From: Bacteroidales bacterium
GTDB lineage: Bacteria; Bacteroidota; Bacteroidia; Bacteroidales; Muribaculaceae
Direction: 5' to 3'
Length of the DNA: 55,498 nt
Assembly: GCA_014800815.1 (NCBI GenBank)
Contig: JAAVFI010000010.1
Location: forward strand, 1-55,498
Shown: piece by piece, positions 1 to 8,752 of the stretch
How positions within the stretch are numbered: position 1 is the stretch's first letter
Layout: every line of letters begins with the position of its first letter
Position numbers and translations under genes: made by a program
Notes under the pieces: generated by a model
Database searches by the model: none
Seen by the model: only the letters and a program-made list of their open reading frames with translations
What the model was told of the DNA's origin: nothing

Positions 1-47
1 AAACTCAATCATAAGCTCAAGTATAGGTCCGTTTGATTAATTATATG

Positions 48-79
48 CAAAATTACATTTAATTTTTGAGGTGTGCAAA
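48..79 (-). promoter_or_regulatory. Bacteroidales-type promoter firing out of the left edge
   Basis: Read on the minus strand, a -33 box TTTG (76-79) lies 20 bp from a -7 box TAATTTTG (48-55), matching the Bacteroides consensus TTTG/TAnnTTTG. Transcription would start near position 44 and leave the window. The gene served is not visible, so this is a sequence-pattern call only. Confidence 0.55.
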
Positions 80-230
80 CGATTCTTCTATTTTAACATT
101 ATTTTAAGATTTGAAGATAATCAAGGGAGCGGCCTGACATATCGCCGCGAAAAAAGTATGCGGGTAGATGTCGAGGGGCGGGAAATGGGCTTGGGAGTGG
201 GGGGAAGTGGTGGGAGGTGTGGTGCGTAGA

Positions 231-369
231 CTCAGCCATGAATCGGCGTCCTTGGCCGGACGCCAACGTAGGGGGGCGATCCATCCGGGCACATCCCTCC
301 GCTTCGCTGCGGTATGTACCCGGTTAGTGGTTAATCGGTGTCCTGAACGGACACCATGTAGATAATCAG
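231..369 (-). repeat. Modular hairpin repeat, left copy (minus orientation)
   Basis: Read on the minus strand this stretch has the same order of modules as 55125-55266 on the plus strand: CTGATTATCTAC, a small hairpin (337-343 with 349-355), a core hairpin with arms 285-294 and 314-323 around CCGCAGCGAAGCGG, CTACGTT, a GGCGTCC hairpin (245-251 with 258-264), and GATTCATGGCTGAG. No convincing protein is encoded. It resembles a REP/BIME-like intergenic family, but I cannot assign it to a named family. Confidence 0.8.
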
Positions 370-404
370 TAGGTTAGAAGAATGGGAGAGAGTAAAGAAA
401 TCGT

Positions 405-500
405 AGTCTATACCCCGTACATTCCTCCGCCCGGCGGTTATGGTATGTACGGGGAAGTTACCGATTAACCAATGTTCTCCGAGCGGATAGTGATTGACGG
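405..500 (-). repeat. Second partial module of the hairpin repeat
   Basis: The arms CCCCGTACAT (413-422) and ATGTACGGGG (445-454) are perfectly complementary. They flank a core (CCGCCCGGCGG) like the core of the neighbouring repeat, and a TAACCGATTAACC-like tail follows at 457-470. The arms differ in sequence from those at 285-323 yet still pair. It appears to be a diverged extra copy of the core-hairpin module. Confidence 0.6.
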
Positions 501-590
501 AATATGTGTTCAGATTTGAATTTAGTTTTGGCAGATAGTCTAAACATGGAACGGGCTGCGGTATATGTAAATATTTTATTAAGGCATATC

Positions 591-622
591 TTCGGTAAAG
601 TAAACAAATTTTTGTAACTTTG
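591..622 (+). promoter_or_regulatory. metG promoter
   Basis: A perfect -7 box TAACTTTG (615-622) is preceded, with a 20-bp spacer, by TTCG (591-594), a weak match to the -33 TTTG. The predicted transcription start near 626 gives a leader of about 45 nt before the metG ATG at 673. Confidence 0.6.
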
Positions 623-672
623 CGATTTGAAACATGCACGGCCTGAGAGGCCAAATTTCAAAACCGAGCATT

Positions 673-2718
673 ATGACAAAAGAATATAAGAGAACACTTA
701 TCACGACCGCGCTTCCGTATACCAACGGACCGGTGCATATCGGTCACCTTGCGGGTGTGTATGTACCCGCCGATATCTATGCCCGCTACCTTCGCCTTGC
801 AGGGCGCCCTGTGACTATGATCGGCGGCAGCGACGAACATGGTGTGCCTATCACTCTTAAGGCACGTAAAGAGGGTGTTACGCCTCAGGATATCGTCGAC
901 CGCTATCACGCTCTTATCAAGGAGTCGTTCGAGGGTCTTGGTATTTCTTTCGATATATATTCGCGCACTACTTCGAAGACGCATCATGAAACTGCGTCGG
1001 AGTTTTTCCGTCATCTCTACGACAAGGGTGAGTTCATCGAAAAGACTTCGGAGCAGCTCTACGACCCCGAAGCGGGTCAATTTCTTGCGGACCGCTATGT
1101 GACGGGCGAGTGCCCTCACTGCCACAATCAGGGTGCCTACGGCGACCAGTGCGAGGCTTGCGGTACTTCGCTCAACGCTACCGACCTCATAAATCCGAAA
1201 TCAACTATCACCGGCGCTACTCCCGTGCTTAAGGAAACGAAGCACTGGTATCTGCCTCTCGACAAGTGGGAACCGACTCTGCGAGAGTGGATTCTCGAGG
1301 GGCACAAGGAGTGGAAGACCAATGTGTACGGCCAGTGCAAGTCGTGGCTCGATATGGGTCTTCAGCCCCGTGCGGTGTCGCGCGACCTCTCGTGGGGTGT
1401 ACCCGTGCCTGTAGAAGGTGCCGACGGCAAGGTGCTCTATGTATGGTTTGACGCTCCTATCGGCTATATATCGAACACTAAGGAACTTCTGCCCGAATCT
1501 TGGGAGACATGGTGGAAGGACCCCGAGACACGTGTGATAAACTTCATAGGCAAGGACAATATCGTATTTCACTGCATAGTGTTCCCTGCAATGCTCATGG
1601 CATACGGCGACGGCTTCCAGCTGCCCGACAATGTGCCTGCAAATGAATTCCTCAACCTCGAGGGTGACAAGATTTCGACTTCGCGCAACTGGGCTGTCTG
1701 GCTCCACGAATATCTCGCCGACTTCCCCGGCAAGCAGGATGTGCTCCGCTATGTGCTGACCGCCAATGCTCCCGAAACGAAGGACAACGACTTTACGTGG
1801 CGCGACTTCCAGGCCCGCAACAATAATGAGCTTGTGGCTATTCTGGGCAACTTCGTGAACCGCGTGATAGTGCTCACTCACAAGTACTATGAGGGCAAGG
1901 TGCCCGCTCCCGGCGCTTTCGAGGAGATTGACAATGCGGCATTTGCCGAAATGGAAGACCTCAAGAAGTCGCTGACTGAAAATCTCGAGACTTTCCACTT
2001 CCGCGAGGCTCTGAAAGATGCTATGGGTTTTGCCCGTCTCGGCAACAAGTATCTGCAGGAGTGCGAGCCGTGGAAGACTATCAAGACCGACCCCGAACGC
2101 GTACATACTATACTCTACACCTGCGCTCAGATATGTGCTTCGATAGCCGTGGCTATGGAGCCGTTTATGCCCTTCATGAGCGAGCGTCTGGTGAAGATGC
2201 TCGGCCTCGAGAAGATTTCGTGGGATATGCTTGCGGGCAAGGATTTAGTACCTGCCGGCACTACTCTCGGTCAAGCAGAACTTCTCTTTGAGAAAATCGA
2301 CGACGCTGCTATCGAGGCTCAGATCAACCGCCTCGAGACTATCAAGAAGGAAAATGCTATAGCTGCTTTCAAGCCCGAAGATACTCTTCCCGAAATCAAG
2401 CTCGACGAGTTTGCCAAGGTCGACCTCCGCGTAGGTACCGTGGTGAGCTGCGAGGCAGTACCCAAGGCCAAGAAGCTTCTGAAATTTGAAATCAACGACG
2501 GCACTCCCAAGCTGCGCACCATAGTGTCGGGTATAGCCCAGCACTACAACCCCGAAGACCTCGTGGGCAAGCAGGTGATATTCATAGCCAATCTCGCTCC
2601 AGCCAAAATACGCGGTGTGGAGTCGCAGGGCATGATTCTGTCGGCACTCAACGCCGACGGTTCGCTCACCGTGGCAGGTCCGACAGCGAAGGCTACTCCG
2701 GGCGCCAAAGTATGCTGA
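673..2718 (+). CDS. metG: Methionyl-tRNA synthetase
   Basis: This class I aminoacyl-tRNA synthetase charges tRNA-Met with methionine in the cytoplasm. The 681-residue protein has the HIGH signature at residues 22-25, a CxxC...CxxC zinc knuckle near 147-164, the KISTS form of the KMSKS loop near 333, and a C-terminal Trbp111/EMAPII-like tRNA-binding domain from about 577 to the end (starting [17 protein letters not shown]). That architecture and length are usual for Bacteroidetes MetG. The reading frame extends upstream to 634, but the ATG at 673 starts exactly at the conserved N-terminus and lies about 45 nt after a good promoter, so it was chosen. A hairpin follows before ansA. It is a housekeeping gene and a firm call. 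Confidence 0.97.
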   Translation: MTKEYKRTLITTALPYTNGPVHIGHLAGVYVPADIYARYLRLAGRPVTMIGGSDEHGVPITLKARKEGVTPQDIVDRYHALIKESFEGLGISFDIYSRTTSKTHHETASEFFRHLYDKGEFIEKTSEQLYDPEAGQFLADRYVTGECPHCHNQGAYGDQCEACGTSLNATDLINPKSTITGATPVLKETKHWYLPLDKWEPTLREWILEGHKEWKTNVYGQCKSWLDMGLQPRAVSRDLSWGVPVPVEGADGKVLYVWFDAPIGYISNTKELLPESWETWWKDPETRVINFIGKDNIVFHCIVFPAMLMAYGDGFQLPDNVPANEFLNLEGDKISTSRNWAVWLHEYLADFPGKQDVLRYVLTANAPETKDNDFTWRDFQARNNNELVAILGNFVNRVIVLTHKYYEGKVPAPGAFEEIDNAAFAEMEDLKKSLTENLETFHFREALKDAMGFARLGNKYLQECEPWKTIKTDPERVHTILYTCAQICASIAVAMEPFMPFMSERLVKMLGLEKISWDMLAGKDLVPAGTTLGQAELLFEKIDDAAIEAQINRLETIKKENAIAAFKPEDTLPEIKLDEFAKVDLRVGTVVSCEAVPKAKKLLKFEINDGTPKLRTIVSGIAQHYNPEDLVGKQVIFIANLAPAKIRGVESQGMILSALNADGSLTVAGPTAKATPGAKVC

Positions 2719-2737
2719 TTTGAATGTTCAACCACAC

Positions 2738-2757
2738 TTCAGTCCCCCGGGGCTGAA
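2738..2757 (+). terminator. Hairpin between metG and ansA
   Basis: TTCAGTCCC (2738-2746) pairs with GGGGCTGAA (2749-2757), with one G-T wobble and a tight turn, followed by TTATATA. With no long T-run it is a weak terminator or attenuator. It is the only hairpin seen in the 57-bp metG-ansA gap. Confidence 0.4.
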
Positions 2758-2775
2758 TTATATACAATGATGTAG

Positions 2776-3810
2776 ATGACCAGACCGCGTATCCTCATTG
2801 TCTATACGGGTGGAACTATCGGAATGATAGAGGACCCGGCAACCAAGGCTCTCAAGCCCTTCGACTTCTCTCACCTTATGGACAATGTACCTAAGGTGAA
2901 GATGCTCGACTATGAGATAGACAATATCCAGTTTCACCCGCCCATTGACTCTTCGGATATGGACGTGCGACATTGGCAAATGATGGCACGCAGCATAGCG
3001 GACAACTATGATCGCTATGACGGCTTTGTGGTGCTTCATGGCACTGATACGATGGCATATACGGCATCGGCACTCTCGTTTATGCTCGGTAATCTGTCGA
3101 AGCCGGTAATCATCACGGGTTCGCAGCTCCCTATCGGCGAGGTGCGTACCGACGGTGAGGAAAATCTTATCACGGCTCTGCAGATTGCGGCGGCACGGGA
3201 TGAGGACGGTTCGCCGGTGGTGCGCGAGGTGGCGATTCTCTTCGAGAACTATCTGTGGCGCGGAAACCGCTCGACCAAGCGCAGTGCGGACAACTTCAAC
3301 GCCTTCAAGAGTAACAACTACCCCGAGCTTGCCAAAATCGGTCTGGGTATCACTTACGACCGCGACGCTCTGAGCAAACCTGCCATAGGGCTTCCGCTGG
3401 AACCACACTTCGACTTTGACTCGAGTGTGATATCTATCGACCTTTTCCCCGGCCTGAAGGCTGATATTCTCAGACATCAACTGGCTACGCCGGGCATCAA
3501 GGGTGTGGTTCTCCGCACCTACGGTGCCGGCAACGGTCCGACGCAGAAGTGGTTTATCGACGCTGTGCGCGAGGCTGTAGACAGAGGTGTGGTGATAATC
3601 AATGTGACTCAGTGCGTCAACGGTTCGGTGCAGCCTCACCGCTACATGGGCGCCGACTATCTGGCGGCTGCCGGTGTGGTGTCGGGTCAGGATATCACTT
3701 TCGAAGCGGCTCTCACCAAGATGATGTATCTGTTCGGCCTTGGCCTTGACCATAAGGAGGTGACGCGCCTGCTCGGGACTCCCATTGCCGGTGAGATGAC
3801 TGCTAACTGA
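2776..3810 (+). CDS. ansA: Type I (cytoplasmic) L-asparaginase
   Basis: It hydrolyses L-asparagine to aspartate and ammonia. The 344-residue protein starts directly with the asparaginase fold: TGGTIG (residues 11-16) carries the first catalytic threonine, and HGTDTMAYTASAL (near 89) carries the second Thr-Asp pair. There is no signal peptide, which fits the cytoplasmic type I enzyme rather than the periplasmic type II. The C-terminal part (GVVLRTYGAGNGP) is the usual second domain. It lies 57 bp after metG on the same strand with a hairpin between, so read-through is possible but not certain. Length and motifs are normal. Confidence 0.95.
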   Translation: MTRPRILIVYTGGTIGMIEDPATKALKPFDFSHLMDNVPKVKMLDYEIDNIQFHPPIDSSDMDVRHWQMMARSIADNYDRYDGFVVLHGTDTMAYTASALSFMLGNLSKPVIITGSQLPIGEVRTDGEENLITALQIAAARDEDGSPVVREVAILFENYLWRGNRSTKRSADNFNAFKSNNYPELAKIGLGITYDRDALSKPAIGLPLEPHFDFDSSVISIDLFPGLKADILRHQLATPGIKGVVLRTYGAGNGPTQKWFIDAVREAVDRGVVIINVTQCVNGSVQPHRYMGADYLAAAGVVSGQDITFEAALTKMMYLFGLGLDHKEVTRLLGTPIAGEMTAN

Positions 3811-3861
3811 CACTAAGCAAGGACTTACTTGATAATCTCTCTGAAAAAGTCGACACGCTCT

Positions 3862-4194
3862 ATGAAGAAATTCCTCTACCCGCTCATATTGACTTTGATA
3901 CTGTCGGTAGCCGTTCCCGCCACCGCAGCTCCTGCCAAGGGGCCAGTGTGGGATACAGTAGAACAGACAGAGGGCGCACTGCCTATGCCGCAGGACGCAC
4001 CGCTCGACGTTGCTGTTCGGGAAGGCCACATATATATATCCACGACTCAGCCTGTCAAGGTAGAGGTGTTCACTATCCTCGGTCAACTGGTGACGAGCAA
4101 GACCGTGAACCCCGGTACGGTGCGTCTGTCGCTCGGCCAGCGTGGTATCTATATAGTGAAAGGAGCGGGATTTGCCCGGCGAGTGAGTCTGTAA
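3862..4194 (+). CDS. Small secreted protein resembling a T9SS C-terminal sorting domain
   Basis: The 110-residue product starts MKKFLYPLILTLILSVAVPA, a clear signal peptide with likely cleavage near TAA-AP at about 23. Almost all the rest resembles the beta-sandwich found at the C-terminus of type IX secretion cargo (TTQPVKVEVFTILGQLV, then GIYIVKGAGFARRVSL at the end). No cargo domain precedes it; the linker is only about 40 residues. The ATG at 3862 is preferred over an upstream in-frame ATG at 3829 because it begins the signal peptide. It sits between ansA and dut on the same strand. The function is unknown: it could be a remnant of a larger cargo protein or a free-standing domain. Confidence 0.75.
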   Translation: MKKFLYPLILTLILSVAVPATAAPAKGPVWDTVEQTEGALPMPQDAPLDVAVREGHIYISTTQPVKVEVFTILGQLVTSKTVNPGTVRLSLGQRGIYIVKGAGFARRVSL

Positions 4195-4258
4195 CCCATA
4201 AGTAAGTCATGAAAATTATTTTCTATTACAATTTACAAGACTTACATATCGAATATTT

Positions 4259-4696
4259 ATGCCTAAAGTAAAAATACAGAATAATTCGGGCTTTGCCCTC
4301 CCCGACTACGCAACAGCTCTCTCTGCGGGTTTCGACCTACGAGCCGCGATTGCTTCGCCTGTGACACTTGCCGCGGGCGAACGTCGCCTTTTGCCGACCG
4401 GACTCAGGATAGCTCTGCCCGAGGGCTACGAGCTGCAGATACGTCCGCGCAGCGGGCTTGCGCTGAAGTCGGGCGTGACGGTACTGAACTCTCCCGGCAC
4501 TATCGACGCCGACTATCGCGGCGAGATAGGAATAATCCTGATAAATCACTCGGCGGAGTCATTTACTATCAATCCCGGAGACCGTATCTGTCAGGCTGTT
4601 CTTGCCCGATATGAGAAGGTTGAGTGGGAAGCCGTAGATACACTCGAAAGCACCGAACGCGGCGAAGGCGGCTTCGGTCACTCGGGCGTGAAATAA
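4259..4696 (+). CDS. dut: dUTP diphosphatase (dUTPase)
   Basis: It hydrolyses dUTP to dUMP and pyrophosphate, which keeps uracil out of DNA and supplies dTMP synthesis. The 145-residue protein has all five trimeric dUTPase motifs in order: AGFDLRA near 24, RPRSGLALK near 61, the catalytic-Asp motif [12 protein letters not shown] near 80, [10 protein letters not shown] near 105, and the glycine-rich GEGGFGHSG tail that closes over the substrate. It heads a tightly spaced run with the TPR protein, the DUF4292 lipoprotein and the EnvC-like protein. That neighbourhood is, to my knowledge, common in Bacteroidetes. Confidence 0.96.
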   Translation: MPKVKIQNNSGFALPDYATALSAGFDLRAAIASPVTLAAGERRLLPTGLRIALPEGYELQIRPRSGLALKSGVTVLNSPGTIDADYRGEIGIILINHSAESFTINPGDRICQAVLARYEKVEWEAVDTLESTERGEGGFGHSGVK

Positions 4697-4728
4697 TCCC
4701 ACCACTACCCACTAACACTCTCTCAGAA

Positions 4729-6534
4729 ATGAAAATATCGCTTCATCGTCTGTCTCTGCTCGCTGCCGGCGCACTCTTCGGCTGCGCGATGCTTACGGCC
4801 TCGGGGCCTAAGGTAGATGTGGCGGCGGAGAAAAAGGCTGAATACATCTTCCTGGAGGCTGCCAACGCCCGCTCGGAGGAGCGTGCCGACGACTACATGA
4901 TGCTCCTGCGGCGTGCGTATTCACTGAATCCGACCGACCCTTATATCGGAGGCGCGCTCGCCGAAATTCAGCTTAGCTTAGGTGTGGATTCGGCTACGGC
5001 TGAGGATGCCTACGAACGCATCAAGGCGCGATTTGAGGCTACGCCTACCGAACCGGCCTACTATAATGCGTATGCCAATGTGGCTACTAACCTCGATAGG
5101 ATAGACGACCTGATATACCTTTGGTCCAAACTTGACACTCTCCTACCCGACAAGAACGATCCGGCGCTGTATCTTGCCTCCGACCTGATGATACGCTATA
5201 TGACGAAGCGCGATACGGCTGACTACGTCAGGGCTTGCGGGATATACGACCGACTGGAAGAGAGTTTGGGCCCTACCCTGCCTATTATCAGCATGAGGGT
5301 GCGGGCTTACTCGGCAACTAATGACACGGCTTCGATAGTGAAGGCTCTCGGACGGCTTGCGAAAGCTGCTCCGGCCGATACGAAATCGAATATCTTCATA
5401 GGTAACGCCTACGAGTTTATCAACAACCCGGATTCGGCTCTGCACTACTACAACCGTGCCGTCGAGGCGGATTCGACTGACGGCGACGTGTATATAGCAC
5501 GCGCCAATTTCTTCCACAATCAGGCCGACAGTGTGGGATATGACCGCGAGGTGTTCCGCGCGCTGAACTCGCCGTCGCTTGAGTTCCCGCAGAAGTTCGG
5601 ACTTCTCACCGACTACGTGGTGAAGCTCTACAGCGATTCGACGCAGCACGGACGCATCGAGCAGATGTTCCAGACCATGCAGGACCAGAACCCCGGCGAG
5701 GCCTCGCTTCACAGTCTCTACGGAGCGTACAAGGCCGAAACGGGCGATATGGAAGCTGCAGCAGAGCAATTTTCGTACAGCCTCGACCTCGAGCCGGGTC
5801 AGCACGACGTGTGGATGAATCTGATACAGTTGAGGTGCCAGCCGCCCGTCGACGATAAGAAATTGTTTGAAACCTCCAAGCGTGCGCTCGATGCTTTCCC
5901 CGGTGATATGTATTTCACATTCATGGGAGTAGGGGTGCTGATTCGCGACAGCCTCTACAATGAGGCTCTGGCGCTTTTAGATACGGCGGACCCTGCGACG
6001 GCTCCGACTCAAGAGGCTCTGTCGGGATACCATACGAGCCGCGGAGATATCTTCTACGCGTTGGGGGCGCGCGACAGTGCGTACACCGAATACGACAAGG
6101 CTATTGCACTGGATGCCAAGAACTATCTGGCGATGAACAACTGCGCATATTTCCTTGCCACTGACACTCTCGACCTTACGAAAGCTGAACTCTATGCGTC
6201 GATAGCCTCGACGGGCGAACCTGAAAATGTGTCGTATCTCGATACATACGCCTGGGTGCTATATATGAAGAAGGAGTACACTCAAGCCCGCGAGGTGATA
6301 GACAAGGCTCTCGCTCTATTCAAAAAGCCTGAAGATGAGGACGGTAACGAGGACGAAGATGCCAAGGCCATGCGCGAGCCGTCGGCCGAGGTCTACGACC
6401 ATGCCGGAGATATTTACTTTATGACCGGCGAGCACAAGCAGGCTGTAGAGTTCTGGAAAGAAGCTCTGAAGCTCGAACCGACCAATGCTCTCATCCGTAA
6501 AAAGGTTGAACACAAGACTATTTTCTTTGAATAA
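4729..6534 (+). CDS. TPR-repeat lipoprotein
   Basis: The 601-residue protein starts with a lipoprotein-type signal (hydrophobic run, then LFGC near residues 16-19), so it is probably membrane-anchored in the envelope. The rest is alpha-helical with many tetratricopeptide-like units, for example TKSNIFIGNAYEFINNPDSA, EASLHSLYGAYKAETGDMEA and AEVYDHAGDIYFMTGEHKQA. TPR proteins scaffold protein complexes; no catalytic motif is visible. The ATG at 4729 starts the signal peptide; an in-frame extension to 4624 overlaps dut and was rejected. It lies 32 bp after dut and 7 bp before the DUF4292 gene. The context suggests an envelope-assembly partner of the EnvC-like protein, which is an inference. Confidence 0.85.
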   Translation: MKISLHRLSLLAAGALFGCAMLTASGPKVDVAAEKKAEYIFLEAANARSEERADDYMMLLRRAYSLNPTDPYIGGALAEIQLSLGVDSATAEDAYERIKARFEATPTEPAYYNAYANVATNLDRIDDLIYLWSKLDTLLPDKNDPALYLASDLMIRYMTKRDTADYVRACGIYDRLEESLGPTLPIISMRVRAYSATNDTASIVKALGRLAKAAPADTKSNIFIGNAYEFINNPDSALHYYNRAVEADSTDGDVYIARANFFHNQADSVGYDREVFRALNSPSLEFPQKFGLLTDYVVKLYSDSTQHGRIEQMFQTMQDQNPGEASLHSLYGAYKAETGDMEAAAEQFSYSLDLEPGQHDVWMNLIQLRCQPPVDDKKLFETSKRALDAFPGDMYFTFMGVGVLIRDSLYNEALALLDTADPATAPTQEALSGYHTSRGDIFYALGARDSAYTEYDKAIALDAKNYLAMNNCAYFLATDTLDLTKAELYASIASTGEPENVSYLDTYAWVLYMKKEYTQAREVIDKALALFKKPEDEDGNEDEDAKAMREPSAEVYDHAGDIYFMTGEHKQAVEFWKEALKLEPTNALIRKKVEHKTIFFE

Positions 6535-6541
6535 CTTACTT

Positions 6542-7420
6542 ATGAAACTTTCCCGCATAATATACGCCGTGGCTGTATCGGCAATCGCCATGACTTCGCT
6601 GAACTCGTGTCGCTCGACCTCAAAGACGACTAAGACTTCGGATTACCCGGCAACGCAACCTGTTGAAGTCAAGCAGGATGCCGCAGCTGATTTCCGTCTG
6701 CTTGCCGACTCGTACAAGCCGTGGAGCACGGTGTCGGTACCCGTCAAGGTGTCGCTCAGCGGTTCGATGAAGCTCTCTCTCAGCGGTACTCTCACTATGG
6801 AGTACGGCAAGGCTGTGAACATATCTATGCGCAAGCTTTTCTTCGATGCGGGCAGACTGTATGTTGACAATGACTCGGTGGTATTCTCGTCGTCGTTGCT
6901 CAACATGTATTATGCCGAGAGCATGAGCAAGTTTACAAAGGCTACAGGCCTGGGACTCAAAGACATACAGAGCATGCTCTTGGGTCAGGCATTCGCTCCC
7001 GGCGAAGGCACTCTTACCGCCGGCGACTCCCGACTTTTTGATATTACCGACGCAGGGACTATCGCCGAGGGCATCCGTGCACTTTTTATCACGCCTCGCA
7101 GCACTCCCGCAGGCACCGAGTGGTATTTTACCGCCATTGCCGCAAACAGCGAGGGCGCTGTGCCTCAACTCTTTGCCATTGACATCGCTACGGCTTCGGC
7201 AAGCGCGCGGTGCACATATGCCGAATCGGTTGTAAACCAGGCCGGGACGTCGGCTGCAAGCATGGAAATCGAAGCCAAGGCCAAGAACCGCACCATAGGG
7301 GCAACGTTCGAGACTACACCGTCGAAGGCGGTGTGGAACGGCAGCTTGAATCTTTCGAGACCTGCTATTCCAAACGGTGCCAAGAGGGTAACAACCGAGC
7401 AACTGCTCAAAAAACTCTGA
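6542..7420 (+). CDS. DUF4292-family lipoprotein (LolA/LolB-like fold suspected)
   Basis: The 292-residue protein begins with a signal sequence ending LNSC (Cys about 23), a lipobox. The body has the DUF4292 pattern: repeated amphipathic strands (VKVSLSGSMKLSLSGTLTME), then KLFFDAGRLYVDNDSVVFSS and a helical segment KATGLGLKDIQSMLLGQAF. Such half-barrels resemble lipoprotein carriers of the LolA/LolB type; that comparison is from memory, not a search. The start at 6542 is 7 bp after the TPR gene stop. Only 9 bp separate it from the EnvC-like gene, so all three are probably co-translated. A role in outer-membrane or cell-wall maintenance is inferred. Confidence 0.85.
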   Translation: MKLSRIIYAVAVSAIAMTSLNSCRSTSKTTKTSDYPATQPVEVKQDAAADFRLLADSYKPWSTVSVPVKVSLSGSMKLSLSGTLTMEYGKAVNISMRKLFFDAGRLYVDNDSVVFSSSLLNMYYAESMSKFTKATGLGLKDIQSMLLGQAFAPGEGTLTAGDSRLFDITDAGTIAEGIRALFITPRSTPAGTEWYFTAIAANSEGAVPQLFAIDIATASASARCTYAESVVNQAGTSAASMEIEAKAKNRTIGATFETTPSKAVWNGSLNLSRPAIPNGAKRVTTEQLLKKL

Positions 7421-7429
7421 TAATCCGAC

Positions 7430-8752
7430 ATGAAAATTCGCGTAATACTTCTTGCCATTCTGATAGCTGTTCTGCCGGCGTTTATCGCCGACGGAAAGAA
7501 ACGTACGTCGGAAACGGTGAAGAAGGAGAGGCGCGATGCATCGAAAAAGGTTGAGCGCACCAGGGGCGAAATTAAGTCCAACACTAACCAGATACGCAAG
7601 GAGTTGGCTGAATATGAGAGTCTTGAGGCTGAAATATCTATCACAGACTCTCAGATAAAGGCGCTGCAACACCGCACCGACTCGGTGACAAAGCGTGTGA
7701 ATATTCTGGCCGACAGTGTCAAGACTACCGAGACCCGCGTTGAAACTCTGAAAAAGAACTATATATCGGCTCTCAGAGGCATCCGACGCCAGCGCAAGCA
7801 GGCTTCGCCTACGGCTTATATAGTGGCGTCGAAATCGTTCAAGGAAGCGTCGAAAAGGGTGCGCTATCTTCGCGAACTTTCCGGCAGACAGAAAGAGAAG
7901 TCGGCAAAACTGGCCGACGCCGTCAAACTTCTGCAGGCTCAGTACACTACCCTCGACTCTGTGAGGGCTGTCCTCGCACACGATTTGGGCGAGTTACGCT
8001 CAAAAAAGACCAAGCTCGAAAAGGATAGAGTTACGTCGAAGAATCTTGTGTCGCGTCTGCGCAAGAACGGCAGTCGCCTCGAGCAAGTTCTTAACGAACA
8101 GCAGCAAAAGGTTCGCAATCTCGACCGCGAACTCGACCGCATAATCGAGGAGGAAGCCAGAGCGGCAGCTGAGGCTGAACGCAAGCGAAAAGCTGCCGAG
8201 GAGGCTGCGAAACGTAAGGCTGCCGAGGAAAAGGATAAGTCGAAAGGAAAGGCCTCGCCAGATACCGCCAAGAAGGTGACGGAGACTCCGAAGCCGCAAA
8301 AGGCATCGGCGCGCAAGGTGGTGAATACGCCCGTGGCCTCGAACTTCGCTCAGGCCAAGGGTAAACTGCCTATGCCTGTGAACGGACCCGCGCTGATTGT
8401 GGGCGATTTCGGCCGTCATCGCCATAAGGATTTCGAGAAAGTGGAGCTGATGAACAACGGTATTGATATCGAAACCAACACGGGAGCGTCGGCAGTCGCC
8501 GTCTACCCGGGAGTGGTGTCGATGGTTATCGTTATGGACGGCTACCATAATGTGGTGCTTGTGCGCCACGGTGAATACCTGACCGTGTATGCCGGTATCG
8601 AGACTCTTGCCGTGCGAAAGGGCCAGGAGGTGAAGGCGGGAGATGCGTTGGGAACCATTTACTCCGACCCGCTCGACAACGGGCGCACGCGTCTGCACTT
8701 CGAGGTAAGACACGAGAAGGAGAAACTAAATCCCGGCGAATGGCTCCGATGA
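7430..8752 (+). CDS. EnvC-like murein hydrolase activator (coiled coil plus degenerate LytM/M23)
   Basis: The 440-residue protein has an N-terminal signal peptide (about 1-21), a long charged coiled coil (about 25-275, ending in an Ala/Glu/Lys-rich stretch), a low-complexity linker, and a C-terminal LytM/M23 domain from about 325. The zinc ligands of active M23 enzymes are missing: the HxGxD site reads NNGID, and the final HxH reads RLH. This is the situation in EnvC and NlpD, which do not cut peptidoglycan but activate amidases. A role in septal wall splitting is inferred from that family. The stop codon overlaps the flippase start (ATGA). Confidence 0.88.
   Translation: MKIRVILLAILIAVLPAFIADGKKRTSETVKKERRDASKKVERTRGEIKSNTNQIRKELAEYESLEAEISITDSQIKALQHRTDSVTKRVNILADSVKTTETRVETLKKNYISALRGIRRQRKQASPTAYIVASKSFKEASKRVRYLRELSGRQKEKSAKLADAVKLLQAQYTTLDSVRAVLAHDLGELRSKKTKLEKDRVTSKNLVSRLRKNGSRLEQVLNEQQQKVRNLDRELDRIIEEEARAAAEAERKRKAAEEAAKRKAAEEKDKSKGKASPDTAKKVTETPKPQKASARKVVNTPVASNFAQAKGKLPMPVNGPALIVGDFGRHRHKDFEKVELMNNGIDIETNTGASAVAVYPGVVSMVIVMDGYHNVVLVRHGEYLTVYAGIETLAVRKGQEVKAGDALGTIYSDPLDNGRTRLHFEVRHEKEKLNPGEWLR

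Noticed and set aside
99-365. Short open frames over the left repeat region
   Set aside because: They cover the hairpin repeat and encode no recognisable protein; the same repeat encodes different peptides in the right copy.
1201-2106. 301-residue open frame on the minus strand inside metG
   Set aside because: It is a shadow of a conserved synthetase gene.
2758-4086. 442-residue open frame on the minus strand across ansA and the next gene
   Set aside because: It is antisense to ansA, which has intact motifs; the translated sequence is low-complexity in His/Arg/Cys with no domain, as expected for a shadow of a GC-rich gene.
4202-4245. Inverted repeat GTAAGTC/GACTTAC before dut
   Set aside because: The arms are only 7 bp with a 30-nt AT-rich loop; too weak to call a regulatory element.
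6620-7981. 453-residue open frame on the minus strand
   Set aside because: It is antisense to the DUF4292 and EnvC-like genes, which have signal peptides, family features and tight spacing. No domain is recognisable in the antisense product.
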